64,000 nt of DNA from an uncultured Clostridia bacterium. GTDB taxonomy: Bacteria > Bacillota > Clostridia > UBA1381. Location of the stretch: positions 32,713 to 96,712 of the forward strand of contig CANQQZ010000009.1 of assembly GCA_947626135.1 (NCBI GenBank), written 5' to 3'. How positions within the stretch are numbered: position 1 is the first letter of the stretch; every line of letters begins with the position of its first letter. Positions 1 to 11,019 of this stretch are shown here, in pieces. A program made the position numbers and the translations under genes. Below the pieces are notes generated by a model. That model was not told the DNA's origin, ran no database searches, and saw only the letters and a program-made list of their open reading frames with translations.

Positions 1-218
1 GCAGCCTCGACGTTTCCGCCGTAGCCCTCGAAATCCTTATCCATCGACGACGCCGCGGCGAGGGTTACGCCCTTTGTATCGTCGATTACCTGCGCGTATA
101 TGTGATTCAAGCTTCTGTACACATTAAGACGAGGTCTCTGAGCCGTTCCGGAGATGTTCTTTCTCACTCTCTCGTGACGCTTGATTCTCGCAGCCTCTGT
201 GTCTACTCTTTTTATCAT
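1..218 (-). CDS. rplR: 50S ribosomal protein L18 (partial, runs off the window edge)
   Basis: Minus-strand translation from ATG at 216-218 reads [47 protein letters not shown]..., L18-like, and sits downstream of L6 as in the spc operon. Confidence 0.93.
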   Translation of the reverse strand, partial: MIKRVDTEAARIKRHERVRKNISGTAQRPRLNVYRSLNHIYAQVIDDTKGVTLAAASSMDKDFEGYGGNVEA

Positions 219-237
219 TTAAGAACTCTCCTTTCCA

Positions 238-786
238 TTACTTCTTCTTAGCGCCCGCTTTTCCTTCTTTACGTCTGATGTGCTCATACGAGTACTTAAT
301 ACCCTTGCCCTTATACGGCTCAGGCTGTCTGAACTCGCGTATCTTGGCGGCTGTCGCGCCGACAAGCTCCTTGTTCGCACCCTTGACGATAATCTGGTTC
401 GGAGCGGGAACCTCTAAAGTAATACCTTGCGGCGCCTCAAACTCCACGGGATGGGAATATCCCAGGCTCAATACGAGCTTTTTGCCCTGGAGCTGCGCTC
501 TGTAGCCGACGCCGTTGATTTCAAGATTCTTTGAAAATCCTTCCGTTACACCGACTACCATATTGTTCACAAGCGTTCTGGTCAAACCGTGAAGCGACTT
601 GTGCATCTTATCCTCGCTCGGACGCTCTACCGTTATAACCGAGCCTTCAACCTTAACAATCATATCGGGATGAAGCTGTCTGGTAAGCGTTTCCTTCGCG
701 CCTTTAACAGTTATTGTGTTATCGTCACTGATTTTCACGTCCACACCTGCGGGCACAGTGATCGGTAACCTGCCTATTCTTGACAT
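238..786 (-). CDS. rplF: 50S ribosomal protein L6
   Basis: [19 protein letters not shown]... and C-terminal [11 protein letters not shown]; operon position. Confidence 0.98.
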   Translation of the reverse strand: MSRIGRLPITVPAGVDVKISDDNTITVKGAKETLTRQLHPDMIVKVEGSVITVERPSEDKMHKSLHGLTRTLVNNMVVGVTEGFSKNLEINGVGYRAQLQGKKLVLSLGYSHPVEFEAPQGITLEVPAPNQIIVKGANKELVGATAAKIREFRQPEPYKGKGIKYSYEHIRRKEGKAGAKKK

Positions 787-968
787 AGGTCTTTCCTCCT
801 TAACTTAAATTTTCTTCCGGCTTCCTTTTCCTTGCCGGAGTTTTCAGTTACAATTATACTTTATCTGTATCATTGCAGCTTTGTGAAGCAAGCGCAACCT
901 GCGCGGCTGCGTCACAGTTTTGCAAATCGGTTTACTCTGTTTTATATTATTATTGACATCTGCCGGCA

Positions 969-1367
969 TTACCAAACAAACGCCAGAACCTCTCCGCCAA
1001 CGTGCAGCTCTCTCGCCTTTTTATCCGTCATAATACCCTTTGAAGTGGATACTATAGCTATACCCAGACCCTTCAAAACTCTGGGAAGCTCATCCGCGCC
1101 TGCGTAAAATCTCAGACCGGGCTTGGAAACTCTCTTAAGACCGCTTATAACCCTCTCGTGGTTCGGACCGTACTTAAGGTTTATTCTCAAAACGCCCTGC
1201 TTGCCGTCCTCAATTTCCTGATATCCCTTGATGTAGCCCTCATCGTTGAGAATCTCAACTATCGCCTTCTTCATTTTAGAAGCGGGAACATCAACCGTAT
1301 CATGCCTTGACGTGCTCGCGTTCCTGATTCTCGTGAGCAAATCCGCAATCGGATCAGTAATTTGCAT
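969..1367 (-). CDS. rpsH: 30S ribosomal protein S8
   Basis: [17 protein letters not shown]... GGEVLAFVW. Confidence 0.98.
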   Translation of the reverse strand: MQITDPIADLLTRIRNASTSRHDTVDVPASKMKKAIVEILNDEGYIKGYQEIEDGKQGVLRINLKYGPNHERVISGLKRVSKPGLRFYAGADELPRVLKGLGIAIVSTSKGIMTDKKARELHVGGEVLAFVW

Positions 1368-1574
1368 TATATTTTCCTCCTTCCGAAATCCTTGTAGAAA
1401 TCGTACTTTTAACTAAAATACCCTTTTAAGCCTTTAAATTCCCCAAACGCTTACCTGTCCGCGCGGACCGCGTTTTATCCGAAGCGCGTCTCTTGCAAAA
1501 GCGCCCCTTTGCCCGGAATACCGCCTGCGCCGCGCGCGAATATCCGCACGGTTTTTTTAAAGACCGACCTTATT

Positions 1575-1760
1575 TTACCAGCTTGCTTTTCTCACGCCCG
1601 GAATTTGTCCCTTATAAGCGAGTTCTCTGAAGCAGATACGGCAAATGCCGAACTTTCTCAGATAAGCATGCGGTCTGCCGCAGATTTTGCATCTTGTATA
1701 AGCCTGAGTGGAATACTTGGGCTTTCTCTGCTGCTTTACTTTCATAGACGTTTTAGCCAT
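1575..1760 (-). CDS. rpsN: 30S ribosomal protein S14 type Z
   Basis: 61 aa with CKIC...CRIC zinc motif. Confidence 0.97.
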   Translation of the reverse strand: MAKTSMKVKQQRKPKYSTQAYTRCKICGRPHAYLRKFGICRICFRELAYKGQIPGVRKASW

Positions 1761-1777
1761 TTTATTTTCCTCCTTAA

Positions 1778-2317
1778 TTATGAACGGAACGGAGCGCCCA
1801 TAAGCTTTAATAACTCGCGGGCTTCCTCATCGGTCTTTGCGGTTGTGACAAAGTTAATGTCCATGCCTCTGATTTTATCAATCTTATCATAATCTATTTC
1901 CGGAAAGATTAACTGCTCTCTTATGCCGAGGGAATAGTTGCCTCTGCCGTCAAAGCCGTTGGGGTTAATGCCTCTGAAATCGCGGACACGCGGAAGCGCG
2001 ACATTGAAAAGTCTGTCAACAAACTCATACATTCTCTCCGCTCTGAGCGTAACCTTGCAGCCGATGTTCATGCCCTCTCTGAGCTTGAAGTTAGCCACCG
2101 ACTTTCTCGCCTTCGTAACTATAGGCTTCTGACCGGTGATAGCGGCTATGTCCGAGCAAGCCGCTTCAACCGCCTTCGGGTTGTCCTTAGCCTCGCCGAG
2201 ACCGACGTTTATAACAACCTTGTCGATTTTCGGTATCTGCATAACGCTCTTATAACCGAACTTCTCCATAAGCGAGGGGGCGACCTCCTTCATATATTTA
2301 TCTCTTAATCTACTCAT
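1778..2317 (-). CDS. rplE: 50S ribosomal protein L5
   Basis: [43 protein letters not shown]. Confidence 0.98.
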   Translation of the reverse strand: MSRLRDKYMKEVAPSLMEKFGYKSVMQIPKIDKVVINVGLGEAKDNPKAVEAACSDIAAITGQKPIVTKARKSVANFKLREGMNIGCKVTLRAERMYEFVDRLFNVALPRVRDFRGINPNGFDGRGNYSLGIREQLIFPEIDYDKIDKIRGMDINFVTTAKTDEEARELLKLMGAPFRS

Positions 2318-2335
2318 AATCCGACCTCCTCCCGA

Positions 2336-2659
2336 TTAATCGTTAAACGTTTCCTTGCACTTTTTGCAGTATCTCACCTTTGAGCCGTCATCCAAAATCT
2401 GAACGCCTGTTCTCGCGGGCTTTCCGCACTTAGCGCATATTCTCATTACGTTCGACGCGTCGATCGGAGCCTCCATGCGGATGATTCCGCTCTGCTCGCC
2501 CTGGCGTCTCGCCTTCTGGTGCTTTGCAACGATGTTCACGCCTTCTACCATTACCTTGCCGGCGGCGGGATATGCGTTGACAACCTTGCCCTTCATACCC
2601 TTATCCTTACCGGCGATTACCTGAACCTCGTCGCCTCTTTTAACATGCATTTTCTTCAT
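2336..2659 (-). CDS. rplX: 50S ribosomal protein L24
   Basis: KRGDEVQVIAGKDKGMKGKV KOW motif; C-terminal CxxC pair. Confidence 0.98.
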   Translation of the reverse strand: MKKMHVKRGDEVQVIAGKDKGMKGKVVNAYPAAGKVMVEGVNIVAKHQKARRQGEQSGIIRMEAPIDASNVMRICAKCGKPARTGVQILDDGSKVRYCKKCKETFND

Positions 2660-2676
2660 TGTTTCGTATCCTCCTA

Positions 2677-3045
2677 TTACAGAACTTCCGGAGCCAATGA
2701 CAATATTTTCATGTACTCTTTATCTCTGAGTTCCCGCGCAACAGGTCCGAAAATACGTGTGCCTCTCGGATTTTTATCGTCTCTTACGATTACTGCCGCG
2801 TTTTCGTCAAATCTTATATAAGATCCGTCCGGACGCTTTGTCTCCTTCACGGTTCTTACGACAACAGCCTTTACAACGTCGCCCTTCTTAACAACGCCGC
2901 CCGACGTTGCTTTCTTAACGCTGCAAATAATTTCATCGCCGACCGCCGCGTATCTTTTTCTGGAGCCGCCCATTACACGGATACACATTACTTCCTTGGC
3001 GCCTGTATTATCGGCTACCTTCAAAAGCGTCTGCTGCTGTATCAT
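2677..3045 (-). CDS. rplN: 50S ribosomal protein L14
   Basis: [28 protein letters not shown]. Confidence 0.98.
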   Translation of the reverse strand: MIQQQTLLKVADNTGAKEVMCIRVMGGSRKRYAAVGDEIICSVKKATSGGVVKKGDVVKAVVVRTVKETKRPDGSYIRFDENAAVIVRDDKNPRGTRIFGPVARELRDKEYMKILSLAPEVL

Positions 3046-3079
3046 TTACAATTCCTCCTATTCCTGCAAAAAAGCTCAA

Positions 3080-3337
3080 TTACTTAACCTTTTCCACGAT
3101 TTCAACAAGTCTCCATCTCTTGTCCTTAGAGAGCGGTCTTGTTTCCATTACTCTTACTCTGTCGCCTACCGAGCACTCGTTGTTCTCGTCATGCGCCTTG
3201 AGCTTATAGGTACGCTTTACAATCTTGCCGTAAAGCGGATGCTTTTTGTTATATTCGATAGCTACCACGATAGTCTTATCCATCTTATTGCTGACTACCT
3301 TGCCTATCTTAACCTTGCGGCTGTTTCTTTCTTCCAC
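3080..3337 (-). CDS. rpsQ: 30S ribosomal protein S17
   Basis: [19 protein letters not shown]. Confidence 0.98.
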   Translation of the reverse strand: MEERNSRKVKIGKVVSNKMDKTIVVAIEYNKKHPLYGKIVKRTYKLKAHDENNECSVGDRVRVMETRPLSKDKRWRLVEIVEKVK

Positions 3338-3376
3338 TGATAAGTGCCTCCTTTTCTCAATAACCTGCGCCCGTTA

Positions 3377-3580
3377 TTACATCGCGGAGCTTTCGAGCTC
3401 TCTCTCGCGAATAATGGTCAAAATACGAGCGATCGTCTTCTTAACGTCACCTATTCTCTTGGGGTTATCCAACTGATTGATGGCGTTCTGAAATCTGAGA
3501 TTGAAAAGCTCCTGCTTATACGATACGAGCTTTTCCTCAAGCTCTGCCGTCGATAATTCTCTAAGCTCATTTATTTTCAT
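3377..3580 (-). CDS. rpmC: 50S ribosomal protein L29
   Basis: [18 protein letters not shown]...NLRFQ. Confidence 0.97.
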   Translation of the reverse strand: MKINELRELSTAELEEKLVSYKQELFNLRFQNAINQLDNPKRIGDVKKTIARILTIIRERELESSAM

Positions 3581-3582
3581 CT

Positions 3583-4005
3583 TTATTCACCATCCTTCGC
3601 TTCACGTGTTACGAACTTGCACTTTATAGGAAGCTTATGCATAGCAAGACGTAACGCCTCTCTGGCGGTCTCCTCAGGCACTCCCGCAATTTCAAAGAGC
3701 ACTCTGCCCGGCTTAACGACCGCTACCCAGTATTCGGGTGAACCCTTACCTGAACCCATTCGGGTCTCAGCCGGCTTTCTTGTTACCGGCTTATCCGGGA
3801 ATATCTTTATCCATACCTGACCGCCGCGGCGTGTGTATCTGGTCATCGCAATACGCGCCGCCTCGATTTGTCTCGACGTGATCCACGCCGGTTCGAGCGC
3901 CTGCAAGCCGTACTCTCCGTTTGATACAACGTTGCCGCGCGTTGCCTTACCGGTCATTCTGCCGCGCATTACACGTCTGTATTTAACTCTCTTAGGTAAT
4001 AACAT
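3583..4005 (-). CDS. rplP: 50S ribosomal protein L16
   Basis: [25 protein letters not shown]. Confidence 0.98.
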   Translation of the reverse strand: MLLPKRVKYRRVMRGRMTGKATRGNVVSNGEYGLQALEPAWITSRQIEAARIAMTRYTRRGGQVWIKIFPDKPVTRKPAETRMGSGKGSPEYWVAVVKPGRVLFEIAGVPEETAREALRLAMHKLPIKCKFVTREAKDGE

Positions 4006-4799
4006 TATTCATTGCCTCCCTTCGGGCTTCTGTCGCCGCCGTCGCGTCTGCCGCGTCTGTCGCGTCTGTCGCCGTCGCGTCCGCGTCTGTCGCGTCCTCT
4101 GCCGCGTCTGTCGCGTCTGTTATCCGACGGAGCGTTCTGTGCCTCGGCTTCCTTCTTTCTGCCCTCGGCAACGTTTAATATCTCGCCCTTGTAAATCCAT
4201 ACCTTAACGCCTAAGATTCCATAGGTCGTTTTTGCCTCGGCAAAGCCGTAGTCTATATCAGCTCTTAATGTCTGAAGCGGAATGGTACCCTCGTGATAGC
4301 TTTCCGAGCGCGCGATCTCCGCGCCGCCGACACGACCCGATACCGTTGTTTTAATTCCTTTGACTCCGCGTCTCATAGCATTTGACATAACCTGCTTCAT
4401 AGCGCGTCTGAACGAAATTCTTCTTTCAAGCTGAGCGGCTATATTTTCAGCAACAAGCTGAGCTGTTGTATCGGGAGACTTAACCTCCATGATATTAACG
4501 TTAACCGTCTTTTTGGTAAGCTTTTCAATCTGAGCCTTGAGCTTGTCGATCTCCGTGCCGCCGCGTCCGATTATAAGACCGGGCTTAGCCGCGTAAATCG
4601 TAATGAAAACTCTGTTCTGCTTTCTCTCGATGCCGATTTTTGCAACGCCCGCGTCAAAGCAAGCCTTTTTAACGAACTTTCTGATATTATAATCCTCGAC
4701 CAACTGATCGCCGAAATCCTTTTTGCCCGCAATCCATCTTGAGTCCCAGTCCTTTATGACGCCGACTCTCAAGCCGTGCGGATTAACCTTCTGTCCCAT
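4005..4799 (-). CDS. rpsC: 30S ribosomal protein S3 with Arg/Asp/Gly-rich C-terminal tail
   Basis: [24 protein letters not shown] region GLIIGRGG; tail [32 protein letters not shown]. Confidence 0.98.
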   Translation of the reverse strand: MGQKVNPHGLRVGVIKDWDSRWIAGKKDFGDQLVEDYNIRKFVKKACFDAGVAKIGIERKQNRVFITIYAAKPGLIIGRGGTEIDKLKAQIEKLTKKTVNVNIMEVKSPDTTAQLVAENIAAQLERRISFRRAMKQVMSNAMRRGVKGIKTTVSGRVGGAEIARSESYHEGTIPLQTLRADIDYGFAEAKTTYGILGVKVWIYKGEILNVAEGRKKEAEAQNAPSDNRRDRRGRGRDRRGRDGDRRDRRGRRDGGDRSPKGGNE

Positions 4800-4821
4800 T
4801 TAGTTAATAACCTCCTTCTTG

Positions 4822-5160
4822 TTAGTCTTCCATTTCCTTGAGTACCAAGGTAATGTGGCTGGTTCTCTTCAAAATTTTGAATGCTCTGCCCTGTGCGTGA
4901 GGCTGTATTCTCTTTAAAGTAGGACCCTGCGATGCGTAACATTCCGCAACATACAATTTTTCCGTATCCATGCTATGGTTATGCTCTGCATTAGCCTTTG
5001 CCGAGTCGAGAAGCTTTATAAGCAGCCCGCTTGCGGATTTGGGCGTATTTTGCAGAATACCCGCCGCGACGTTAACCGGCTTGTTTCTTATCAAATCAAG
5101 CACTATCTTAACCTTTCTCGGCGAAATACGGGCATATTTCAATACTGCGCGTGATTCCAT
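4822..5160 (-). CDS. rplV: 50S ribosomal protein L22
   Basis: ARISPRKVKIVLDLIRNKPV. Confidence 0.98.
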   Translation of the reverse strand: MESRAVLKYARISPRKVKIVLDLIRNKPVNVAAGILQNTPKSASGLLIKLLDSAKANAEHNHSMDTEKLYVAECYASQGPTLKRIQPHAQGRAFKILKRTSHITLVLKEMED

Positions 5161-5226
5161 GTCGTTTTGTTCCTCCTTATTAGGTTATATATCTCAATTA
5201 GCTTAACTTATGTCTTTTTTACCCGA

Positions 5227-5499
5227 TTATCTCGAGGTTTTTGCGCCCGCGTGTCCTTTAAAGGTTCTGGTCGGGGCGAACTCGCCCAGCTTATGACCTA
5301 CCATATCCTCGCTGATAAACACCGGAACGTGCTTTCTGCCATCATGAACGGCAATTGTGTGACCTACCATTTCGGGGAATATTGTGGATGCTCTGGACCA
5401 GGTTTTTACAACCTTTTTCTCATTCGCCGCGTTCATCGCGTCGATGCGCTTCATAAGTCTTTCCTCCACATAGGGTCCCTTCTTAATCGATCTGCTCAT
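5227..5499 (-). CDS. rpsS: 30S ribosomal protein S19
   Basis: [19 protein letters not shown]... Confidence 0.98.
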   Translation of the reverse strand: MSRSIKKGPYVEERLMKRIDAMNAANEKKVVKTWSRASTIFPEMVGHTIAVHDGRKHVPVFISEDMVGHKLGEFAPTRTFKGHAGAKTSR

Positions 5500-5534
5500 T
5501 AAGTTTTCCTCCTTTCAGGAAATCTCTTGCCGCC

Positions 5535-6368
5535 TTACTTATCGTTGCGGCGTCTTACGATAAACTTGTCTGTCTTATTATGATGCTTTCTGGTCTTCAA
5601 ACCGAGAGCGGGCTTACCCCACGGAGTAACCGGTGCGGGACGTCCGATCGGGGATTTACCCTCGCCGCCGCCGTGCGGATGGTCGTTCGGGTTCATAACA
5701 ACGCCTCGAACGGTCGGTCTCCAGCCCATATGACGCTTTCTTCCGGCTTTACCGATAGAAATGTTTTCGTGCTGCTGATTGCCTATAACGCCGATCGTCG
5801 CTTTGCAGTCAAGACGAACCATTCTCACCTCGCCGGAGGGAAGTCTTATCTGACCGTAGCCGTTCTCCTTAGCCATAAGCTGAGCGCTTACGCCGGCGGA
5901 GCGAACGAGCTGACCGCCTCTGCCCGGATAAAGCTCAACATTATGAATGAGCGTACCTACCGGAATATCGCTTATAAACAGCGCGTTGCCGGGCTTGATG
6001 TCGGCGCCCTTGCCGGATACTACCGTGTCGCCGTCCTTTAAGCCCTGCGGAGCAAGGATATACGCAAGCGTCCCGTCCTCATACTTTATCAGCGCGATAT
6101 TCGCGCTTCTGTTCGGGTCGTACTCTATGCCGATCACCGTCGCGTTCATACCGTCCTTAATTCTCTTAAAATCTATTATTCTGTACTTTCTTCTGTTCCC
6201 GCCGCCTCTGTGACGAACCGTTATTCTGCCGTAGGAGTTTCTTCCCGCGTTTTTCTTGTTTACAGCAAGAAGTGAACGCTCGGGGGACTTCTTCGTGATT
6301 TCCGCGAAATCGGAAACGGTCATAAATCTTCTGGCAGGCGAGGTAGGATTATACTTTTTTATAGCCAT
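5535..6368 (-). CDS. rplB: 50S ribosomal protein L2
   Basis: [25 protein letters not shown]...GRRNDK. Confidence 0.98.
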   Translation of the reverse strand: MAIKKYNPTSPARRFMTVSDFAEITKKSPERSLLAVNKKNAGRNSYGRITVRHRGGGNRRKYRIIDFKRIKDGMNATVIGIEYDPNRSANIALIKYEDGTLAYILAPQGLKDGDTVVSGKGADIKPGNALFISDIPVGTLIHNVELYPGRGGQLVRSAGVSAQLMAKENGYGQIRLPSGEVRMVRLDCKATIGVIGNQQHENISIGKAGRKRHMGWRPTVRGVVMNPNDHPHGGGEGKSPIGRPAPVTPWGKPALGLKTRKHHNKTDKFIVRRRNDK

Positions 6369-6398
6369 TATCTTACTCTCCTTATCTTAATATCTCGA

Positions 6399-6701
6399 TT
6401 ACATATCGAAGAACTCTATCGTCTTACTGTCAGATGTAAGAGTTACTATAGCCTTCTTATACGATGAGCGTCTGCCCTCGTAGCGTCCCATACGCTTAAG
6501 CTTGCCCTGCATACGGATCGTGTTTACCGCCGCCACCTTAACGCCGAAAACCTCCTCGACCGCCTGCTTTATCTCAACCTTATTAGCGTTCACGGGAACC
6601 TTAAATGTGTATTTCTTTATCTCGTTGCCCTGTCTGTCATAAACGGGAGTCATTGTGCGCTCCGTCAGAACAGGCTCTCTTATCAAATCGTAAGCATTCA
6701 T
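6399..6701 (-). CDS. rplW: 50S ribosomal protein L23
   Basis: [13 protein letters not shown]... [21 protein letters not shown]. Confidence 0.97.
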   Translation of the reverse strand: MNAYDLIREPVLTERTMTPVYDRQGNEIKKYTFKVPVNANKVEIKQAVEEVFGVKVAAVNTIRMQGKLKRMGRYEGRRSSYKKAIVTLTSDSKTIEFFDM

Positions 6702-7321
6702 TACGCGAACACCTCCTCAATTTTAGCAACCGCGTCCTTTGAAACAACAAACGCGTCATGCTTTAAGATGTCATACACGTTGAGCGTGCCGACATGCGTC
6801 GGGGTTACGCCCTTCAGATTTCTCGCCGACTTATAAACCTTTTCGTCCGCGTCGGCAGTTACGATTAACGCCTTGCTTACGTCAAGCCCCTTTATAAGCG
6901 CCGCGATTTTAGCGGTCCTGATCTCGTCAACCGACAAATCGTCGATCACATATACCTGATAATCAGCGTATTTTGCCGACAAAGCCGACTTCATCGCAAG
7001 TCTCTTTACCTTCTTGTTAAGGCTGTAACGATAGCTCCTGGGCTTGGGTCCCAAGGCTACGCCGCCGCCCGTCCACTGAGGCGCGCGTATGCTTCCCTGT
7101 CTTGCGCGTCCGGTGTCCTTCTGTCTCCAGGGCTTTCTTCCGCCGCCCGCAACCTCTGTGCGTGTCTTTGTGCTCTGTGTTCCCTGACGCTTGTTGGCAA
7201 GCTGATTGACAACAACCGAATGGAGCACAGCCTTATTTATGTCAGCCGCAAAAATCGCGTCGGATACCTCCATTGAGCCGGTTTTCGCGCCTTCCATATT
7301 ATATATAGCAACTGTTGCCAT
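6701..7321 (-). CDS. rplD: 50S ribosomal protein L4
   Basis: [43 protein letters not shown]. Confidence 0.98.
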   Translation of the reverse strand: MATVAIYNMEGAKTGSMEVSDAIFAADINKAVLHSVVVNQLANKRQGTQSTKTRTEVAGGGRKPWRQKDTGRARQGSIRAPQWTGGGVALGPKPRSYRYSLNKKVKRLAMKSALSAKYADYQVYVIDDLSVDEIRTAKIAALIKGLDVSKALIVTADADEKVYKSARNLKGVTPTHVGTLNVYDILKHDAFVVSKDAVAKIEEVFA

Positions 7322-7349
7322 TACATTTCCTCCTTTCCGATAACCCCGA

Positions 7350-7976
7350 TTACGCCTTTACAGCGTTTCTTACGGTAACAAGTCCGCCCTTGGCGCCCGG
7401 AACCGCGCCTCTTATAAGAATAAGATTCTGCTCCGGAATAACCTGAACAACCTCGAGGTTCTGTACCGTCACCTTGTCAACACCCATATGACCCGGCAGC
7501 ACCTTGCCCTTGAAAACTCGTCCCGGGAATGAGCACATACCCATTGAACCGGAAACTCTCTTCGACTTTGAGCCGTGAGTCATAGGTCCTCTGTGCAGAC
7601 CGTGCTTCATCGGACCCGCGAAGCCCTTTCCCTTTGAGATGCCGCTTACGTCAACCTTTTCGCCTGCCTCAAAGGTATCGGCTTTAATCTCGTCTCCGAC
7701 ATTGTACGCCGAGCAATCCTCAAGTCTGAATTCTCTTAAATACTTCTTGTTGGCTGTGTCCGCCTTCTTGAAGTGACCGATAAGCGGCTTGTTTAAGTGC
7801 TTCTCCTTAACGTCGCCGAAACCGACCTGAACGGCTTCGTATCCATCGGTCTCAACGGTTTTCTTCTGCGTAACAACGCACGGACCCGCCAGAACGACCG
7901 TTACCGGAATAACCGCGCCGCCTTCGCCGAAAACCTGCGTCATGCCGATTTTCGTGCCTAAAATCGCTTTTTTCAT
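7350..7976 (-). CDS. rplC: 50S ribosomal protein L3
   Basis: [28 protein letters not shown]. Confidence 0.98.
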   Translation of the reverse strand: MKKAILGTKIGMTQVFGEGGAVIPVTVVLAGPCVVTQKKTVETDGYEAVQVGFGDVKEKHLNKPLIGHFKKADTANKKYLREFRLEDCSAYNVGDEIKADTFEAGEKVDVSGISKGKGFAGPMKHGLHRGPMTHGSKSKRVSGSMGMCSFPGRVFKGKVLPGHMGVDKVTVQNLEVVQVIPEQNLILIRGAVPGAKGGLVTVRNAVKA

Positions 7977-8100
7977 TGTTTTCTCCTCCTTATTCAGTTA
8001 TTGGTTCCCGTTAAAAAGCAAAACTGGGGAACTTGACCCGCATCATATGCGCAGCGCGCATACTGCGTTTTTATGTGATCAAACCTTCGGACAAGACCCG

Positions 8101-8415
8101 TTATTTCTGAATAACGTCAATGTCAACGCCCGCCGGCAAATCAATCTTTATAAGCGCCTCCATAGTTTTAGCACCCGGCACAACGATATCTATAAGTCTC
8201 TTGTGCGTTCTTCTCTCGAACTGCTCTCTGGAGTCCTTATACATGTGCACCGCTCTTAAAATAGTGATAATCTCCTTGTCCGTGGGAAGCGGGATCGGAC
8301 CCGAAACCTTCGCGCCCGTGCGCTTTGCGATTTCAACGATCTTTGCCGCCGACTGATCAAGGATTACATTATCATAAGCCTTTAACTTGATTCTGATTTT
8401 CTGATTTGCTGCCAT
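8101..8415 (-). CDS. rpsJ: 30S ribosomal protein S10 (start trimmed to [15 protein letters not shown])
   Basis: [22 protein letters not shown]; the longer ORF to 8484 has no support for its N-terminal extension. Confidence 0.97.
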   Translation of the reverse strand: MAANQKIRIKLKAYDNVILDQSAAKIVEIAKRTGAKVSGPIPLPTDKEIITILRAVHMYKDSREQFERRTHKRLIDIVVPGAKTMEALIKIDLPAGVDIDVIQK

Positions 8416-8576
8416 ACCGACATCCTCCTGTAAATTTGTTTTTTCCGCCGCTCGGACGGTATTATAAAATAAGGGTCGAAACACGCCAAAAGCGTGTTAT
8501 CAAAAATGTTGCGCGTTTGCACGACAGCGCCTTATGAAAATTGCACACACCGCCGGGCGTTCCCTGCCGCCCGAAT

Positions 8577-8612
8577 AAAAAATCCCCGCCACACAAATTC
8601 TTGTGTCCGGGG
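8577..8612 (-). terminator. Intrinsic terminator-like hairpin inside the S10-operon leader
   Basis: Minus strand reads CCCCGGACACAAGAATTTGTGTGGCGGGGATTTTTT. Confidence 0.75.
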
Positions 8613-8827
8613 CATAATAAGTCAATTTTCGCCGCGTTTATACGGGTTTCGGATGTGATAACGCGTTCCTCGCACCCTCACTCGTATAAATAATTCAGCG
8701 TGACTGCCGCCCGGTTTCTTGAATCGGACATTCTCCACGGAAAAACCGGCTCTTTTACGGATTTCCCGCGAAATCCTTCAGCCGCAACCTCCCGCTTCAT
8801 CGTTTGTCAAGTGTCACAACGTTAATT

Positions 8828-8856
8828 ATTATACAGGAAATCCCTTAAATTTGCAA
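8828..8856 (-). promoter_or_regulatory. Sigma70-type promoter of the S10 operon
   Basis: Minus strand TTGCAA-17 nt-TATAAT; about 400-nt leader before rpsJ. Confidence 0.75.
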
Positions 8857-9032
8857 GTTTTTTCTGCAAAAAAATTGATTAAATTCTTGACAAAATTACA
8901 GAAATTCAGAAAATAATTTTGTGCATTTTGACGAATGTTTTTTGGCGTATACTATGCGGACTATGTTAACATAATCGCAATACGATACACGGCGGCAATA
9001 TTTTCTCTCACATGCGGCGTATATCGGCGCAT

Positions 9033-9066
9033 CAAAAAAGACGCTTTGTGAAAAGCGTCTTTTTTA
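9033..9066 (-). terminator. Intrinsic terminator after the solute-binding protein gene
   Basis: aaaaaagacgctttgtgaaaagcgtctttttt. Confidence 0.85.
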
Positions 9067-9079
9067 TAGATTTACAGCG

Positions 9080-10993
9080 TTAGTTCATTGACGGTTTTTC
9101 CGCCTGCGCTTTTGCGTCGGCAGCGGCAGCGGCGTCCTCTACAGTTTCGGCTGCTCCCTCGAGAACCTCCTCGGCGGGAGCTTCCGTCTCAGCCGCCGCT
9201 TCGGGTCCCAAGTCAGCCTCGCGCTGGAACTCGGCAGCCTCTTCGGGTGTAAGCCACTGCATTACGCCCTCCTCAAACTGAACCTTGTGGTTATCCTTCC
9301 TGATGGACTCAGCCGTCACCTTATCGGTATCAGCCTCATAGAACTCGTTCATCTCGTCGATAACCTTCTGTCCGCCCTGGTCAAGCCAGCGGTCACGCTC
9401 CGCGTACCATGCGTCAAGATCTATCGCGCCGGAGATATACTTCGTCGTAGCTGACGACATGATAGCGTCAAGCTGCGTCGAGTGTCTCGAATACGTCGGC
9501 GAGATGTATGCTTCGGCGTAGTTCGGAAGCTTATAAAGCTTATTCGTCTGGTATACGTCGTTAACGGTCTTTGCAACCTGTGTCGAGTAATACGTCGTGA
9601 TTTCAGATGTAACATAACCCATGCCGAACTGGTTAAGGTCATTATACTCGTTTACTCTCGCCTGGTCGGTGGACTTAATAGCCGACTTTGTGCCGTCGGG
9701 GTTCTCGATGATAGCGTAATGCGCCGTCGGCGGATCTACCTTGATATCGGTCGAACCGTCAGCGTTCTTTACCTCCTCGTAAGCCGTACCTACGATACCG
9801 TAGTTAAGAAGGTCGGATACATACGTGTCGTTTAAGATATCCATAACCTTTAACATGAAGTCGCGGTGAGCCTCTGTCGGAAGCGAAGCAACCGGCAGTA
9901 CGAAGTAGCCCGAATAACCTGTCGTCGGCAGCGTTACCGGCTCCTGGTCAGCGCTCTTTCTCGCAAATCCGAATACGTCTACAACAGCGTTCGGATTAAG
10001 GTCCTTAATGTTGTTCGCTACACGGCGCGCACGGTCGGCAACGTCGATGATCGCGCCCGCCTGGCTCTGAAGGAACGGATTATCCCAGTTGGTGGATGAG
10101 AACGTGTCCATATCGCGGTTGATAACACCGTCAGCCTTCCACTTTCTCATTCTGGTAATCATTTCCTCATACTCGGGGAACATGTAATCCGGAAGGATCT
10201 TGCCTTCCTCCTCGCTGTAGCCCCACGCGTTGGGAGCGCCGTTCCATACAACGAGGTTATTAAGCGGACCGGCTATATAGTCCGCGCCGGCTACAACCAT
10301 ACCGTATGTATTGTTCTGACCGTCGCCGTCGGGGTCATCGTCCTTGAATGCGTAGAGCATTTCCTCGAATTCGTCGAGAGTAATATCGTTAATGTGATCC
10401 GAGCCGAATGACAGAGCGCCCTTTGCATGAAGGTTGTCTATCCAGTCGTCGCGCACCGTAACGCCGGCACGTCCGATTTCTCTCGCTCTGTACAGACCGT
10501 AAATACGTCCGTCAACGGAGATGTTATGGTTGATCATGTCGTCCGTCTCGGCAAGATTGGGATACTTATAAACCGTCTCGCCGTTTTCATCGGTCGTGGT
10601 CGCCTTTAACTCGTCTGTCAAATCCCAGAAGTTACCCGCACGGGAATTCTGAATAATCGTCGATGTTCTCTCGGTAATGAGCATTACGTGAGGCCAGTTG
10701 CCCGCGCCCATCGCGGCTGTAACCTTTTCGCCGTAATTTGAGTTTGCAGCCCACTTGAGCTCGAACTCAAGATTGGGAACGCCCATCTTCTCCGCTACGT
10801 ATCTCTCGATTTCCTCAACAACCGGACCCTCCTCGTCGGCAGATACCGTCTGGAAGGTGGGGAGCATTACCGTAATAACGGGATTTTCCATATCGAGTAT
10901 AACGGTATCGGAGCACGCCGTAAGACCCATCGCCATGATACCCATCGCGCCCGCCATTGCAACGGACACTATTCTTTTCCAAATATGTTTCAT
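9080..10993 (-). CDS. Extracellular solute-binding lipoprotein (LplA/YtcQ-like) of a carbohydrate ABC importer, Ala/Glu-rich C-terminal tail
   Basis: Lipobox MGLTACSD; large SBP followed by LplC/LplB-type permeases. Confidence 0.85.
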   Translation of the reverse strand: MKHIWKRIVSVAMAGAMGIMAMGLTACSDTVILDMENPVITVMLPTFQTVSADEEGPVVEEIERYVAEKMGVPNLEFELKWAANSNYGEKVTAAMGAGNWPHVMLITERTSTIIQNSRAGNFWDLTDELKATTTDENGETVYKYPNLAETDDMINHNISVDGRIYGLYRAREIGRAGVTVRDDWIDNLHAKGALSFGSDHINDITLDEFEEMLYAFKDDDPDGDGQNNTYGMVVAGADYIAGPLNNLVVWNGAPNAWGYSEEEGKILPDYMFPEYEEMITRMRKWKADGVINRDMDTFSSTNWDNPFLQSQAGAIIDVADRARRVANNIKDLNPNAVVDVFGFARKSADQEPVTLPTTGYSGYFVLPVASLPTEAHRDFMLKVMDILNDTYVSDLLNYGIVGTAYEEVKNADGSTDIKVDPPTAHYAIIENPDGTKSAIKSTDQARVNEYNDLNQFGMGYVTSEITTYYSTQVAKTVNDVYQTNKLYKLPNYAEAYISPTYSRHSTQLDAIMSSATTKYISGAIDLDAWYAERDRWLDQGGQKVIDEMNEFYEADTDKVTAESIRKDNHKVQFEEGVMQWLTPEEAAEFQREADLGPEAAAETEAPAEEVLEGAAETVEDAAAAADAKAQAEKPSMN

Positions 10994-11019
10994 TCTTTCA
11001 TTCCTCCTTCTCTTACGGA

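Noticed and set aside
2336-2659. Zinc-ribbon extension on L24 as a novelty
   Set aside because: CxxC-containing C-terminus is common in bacterial L24
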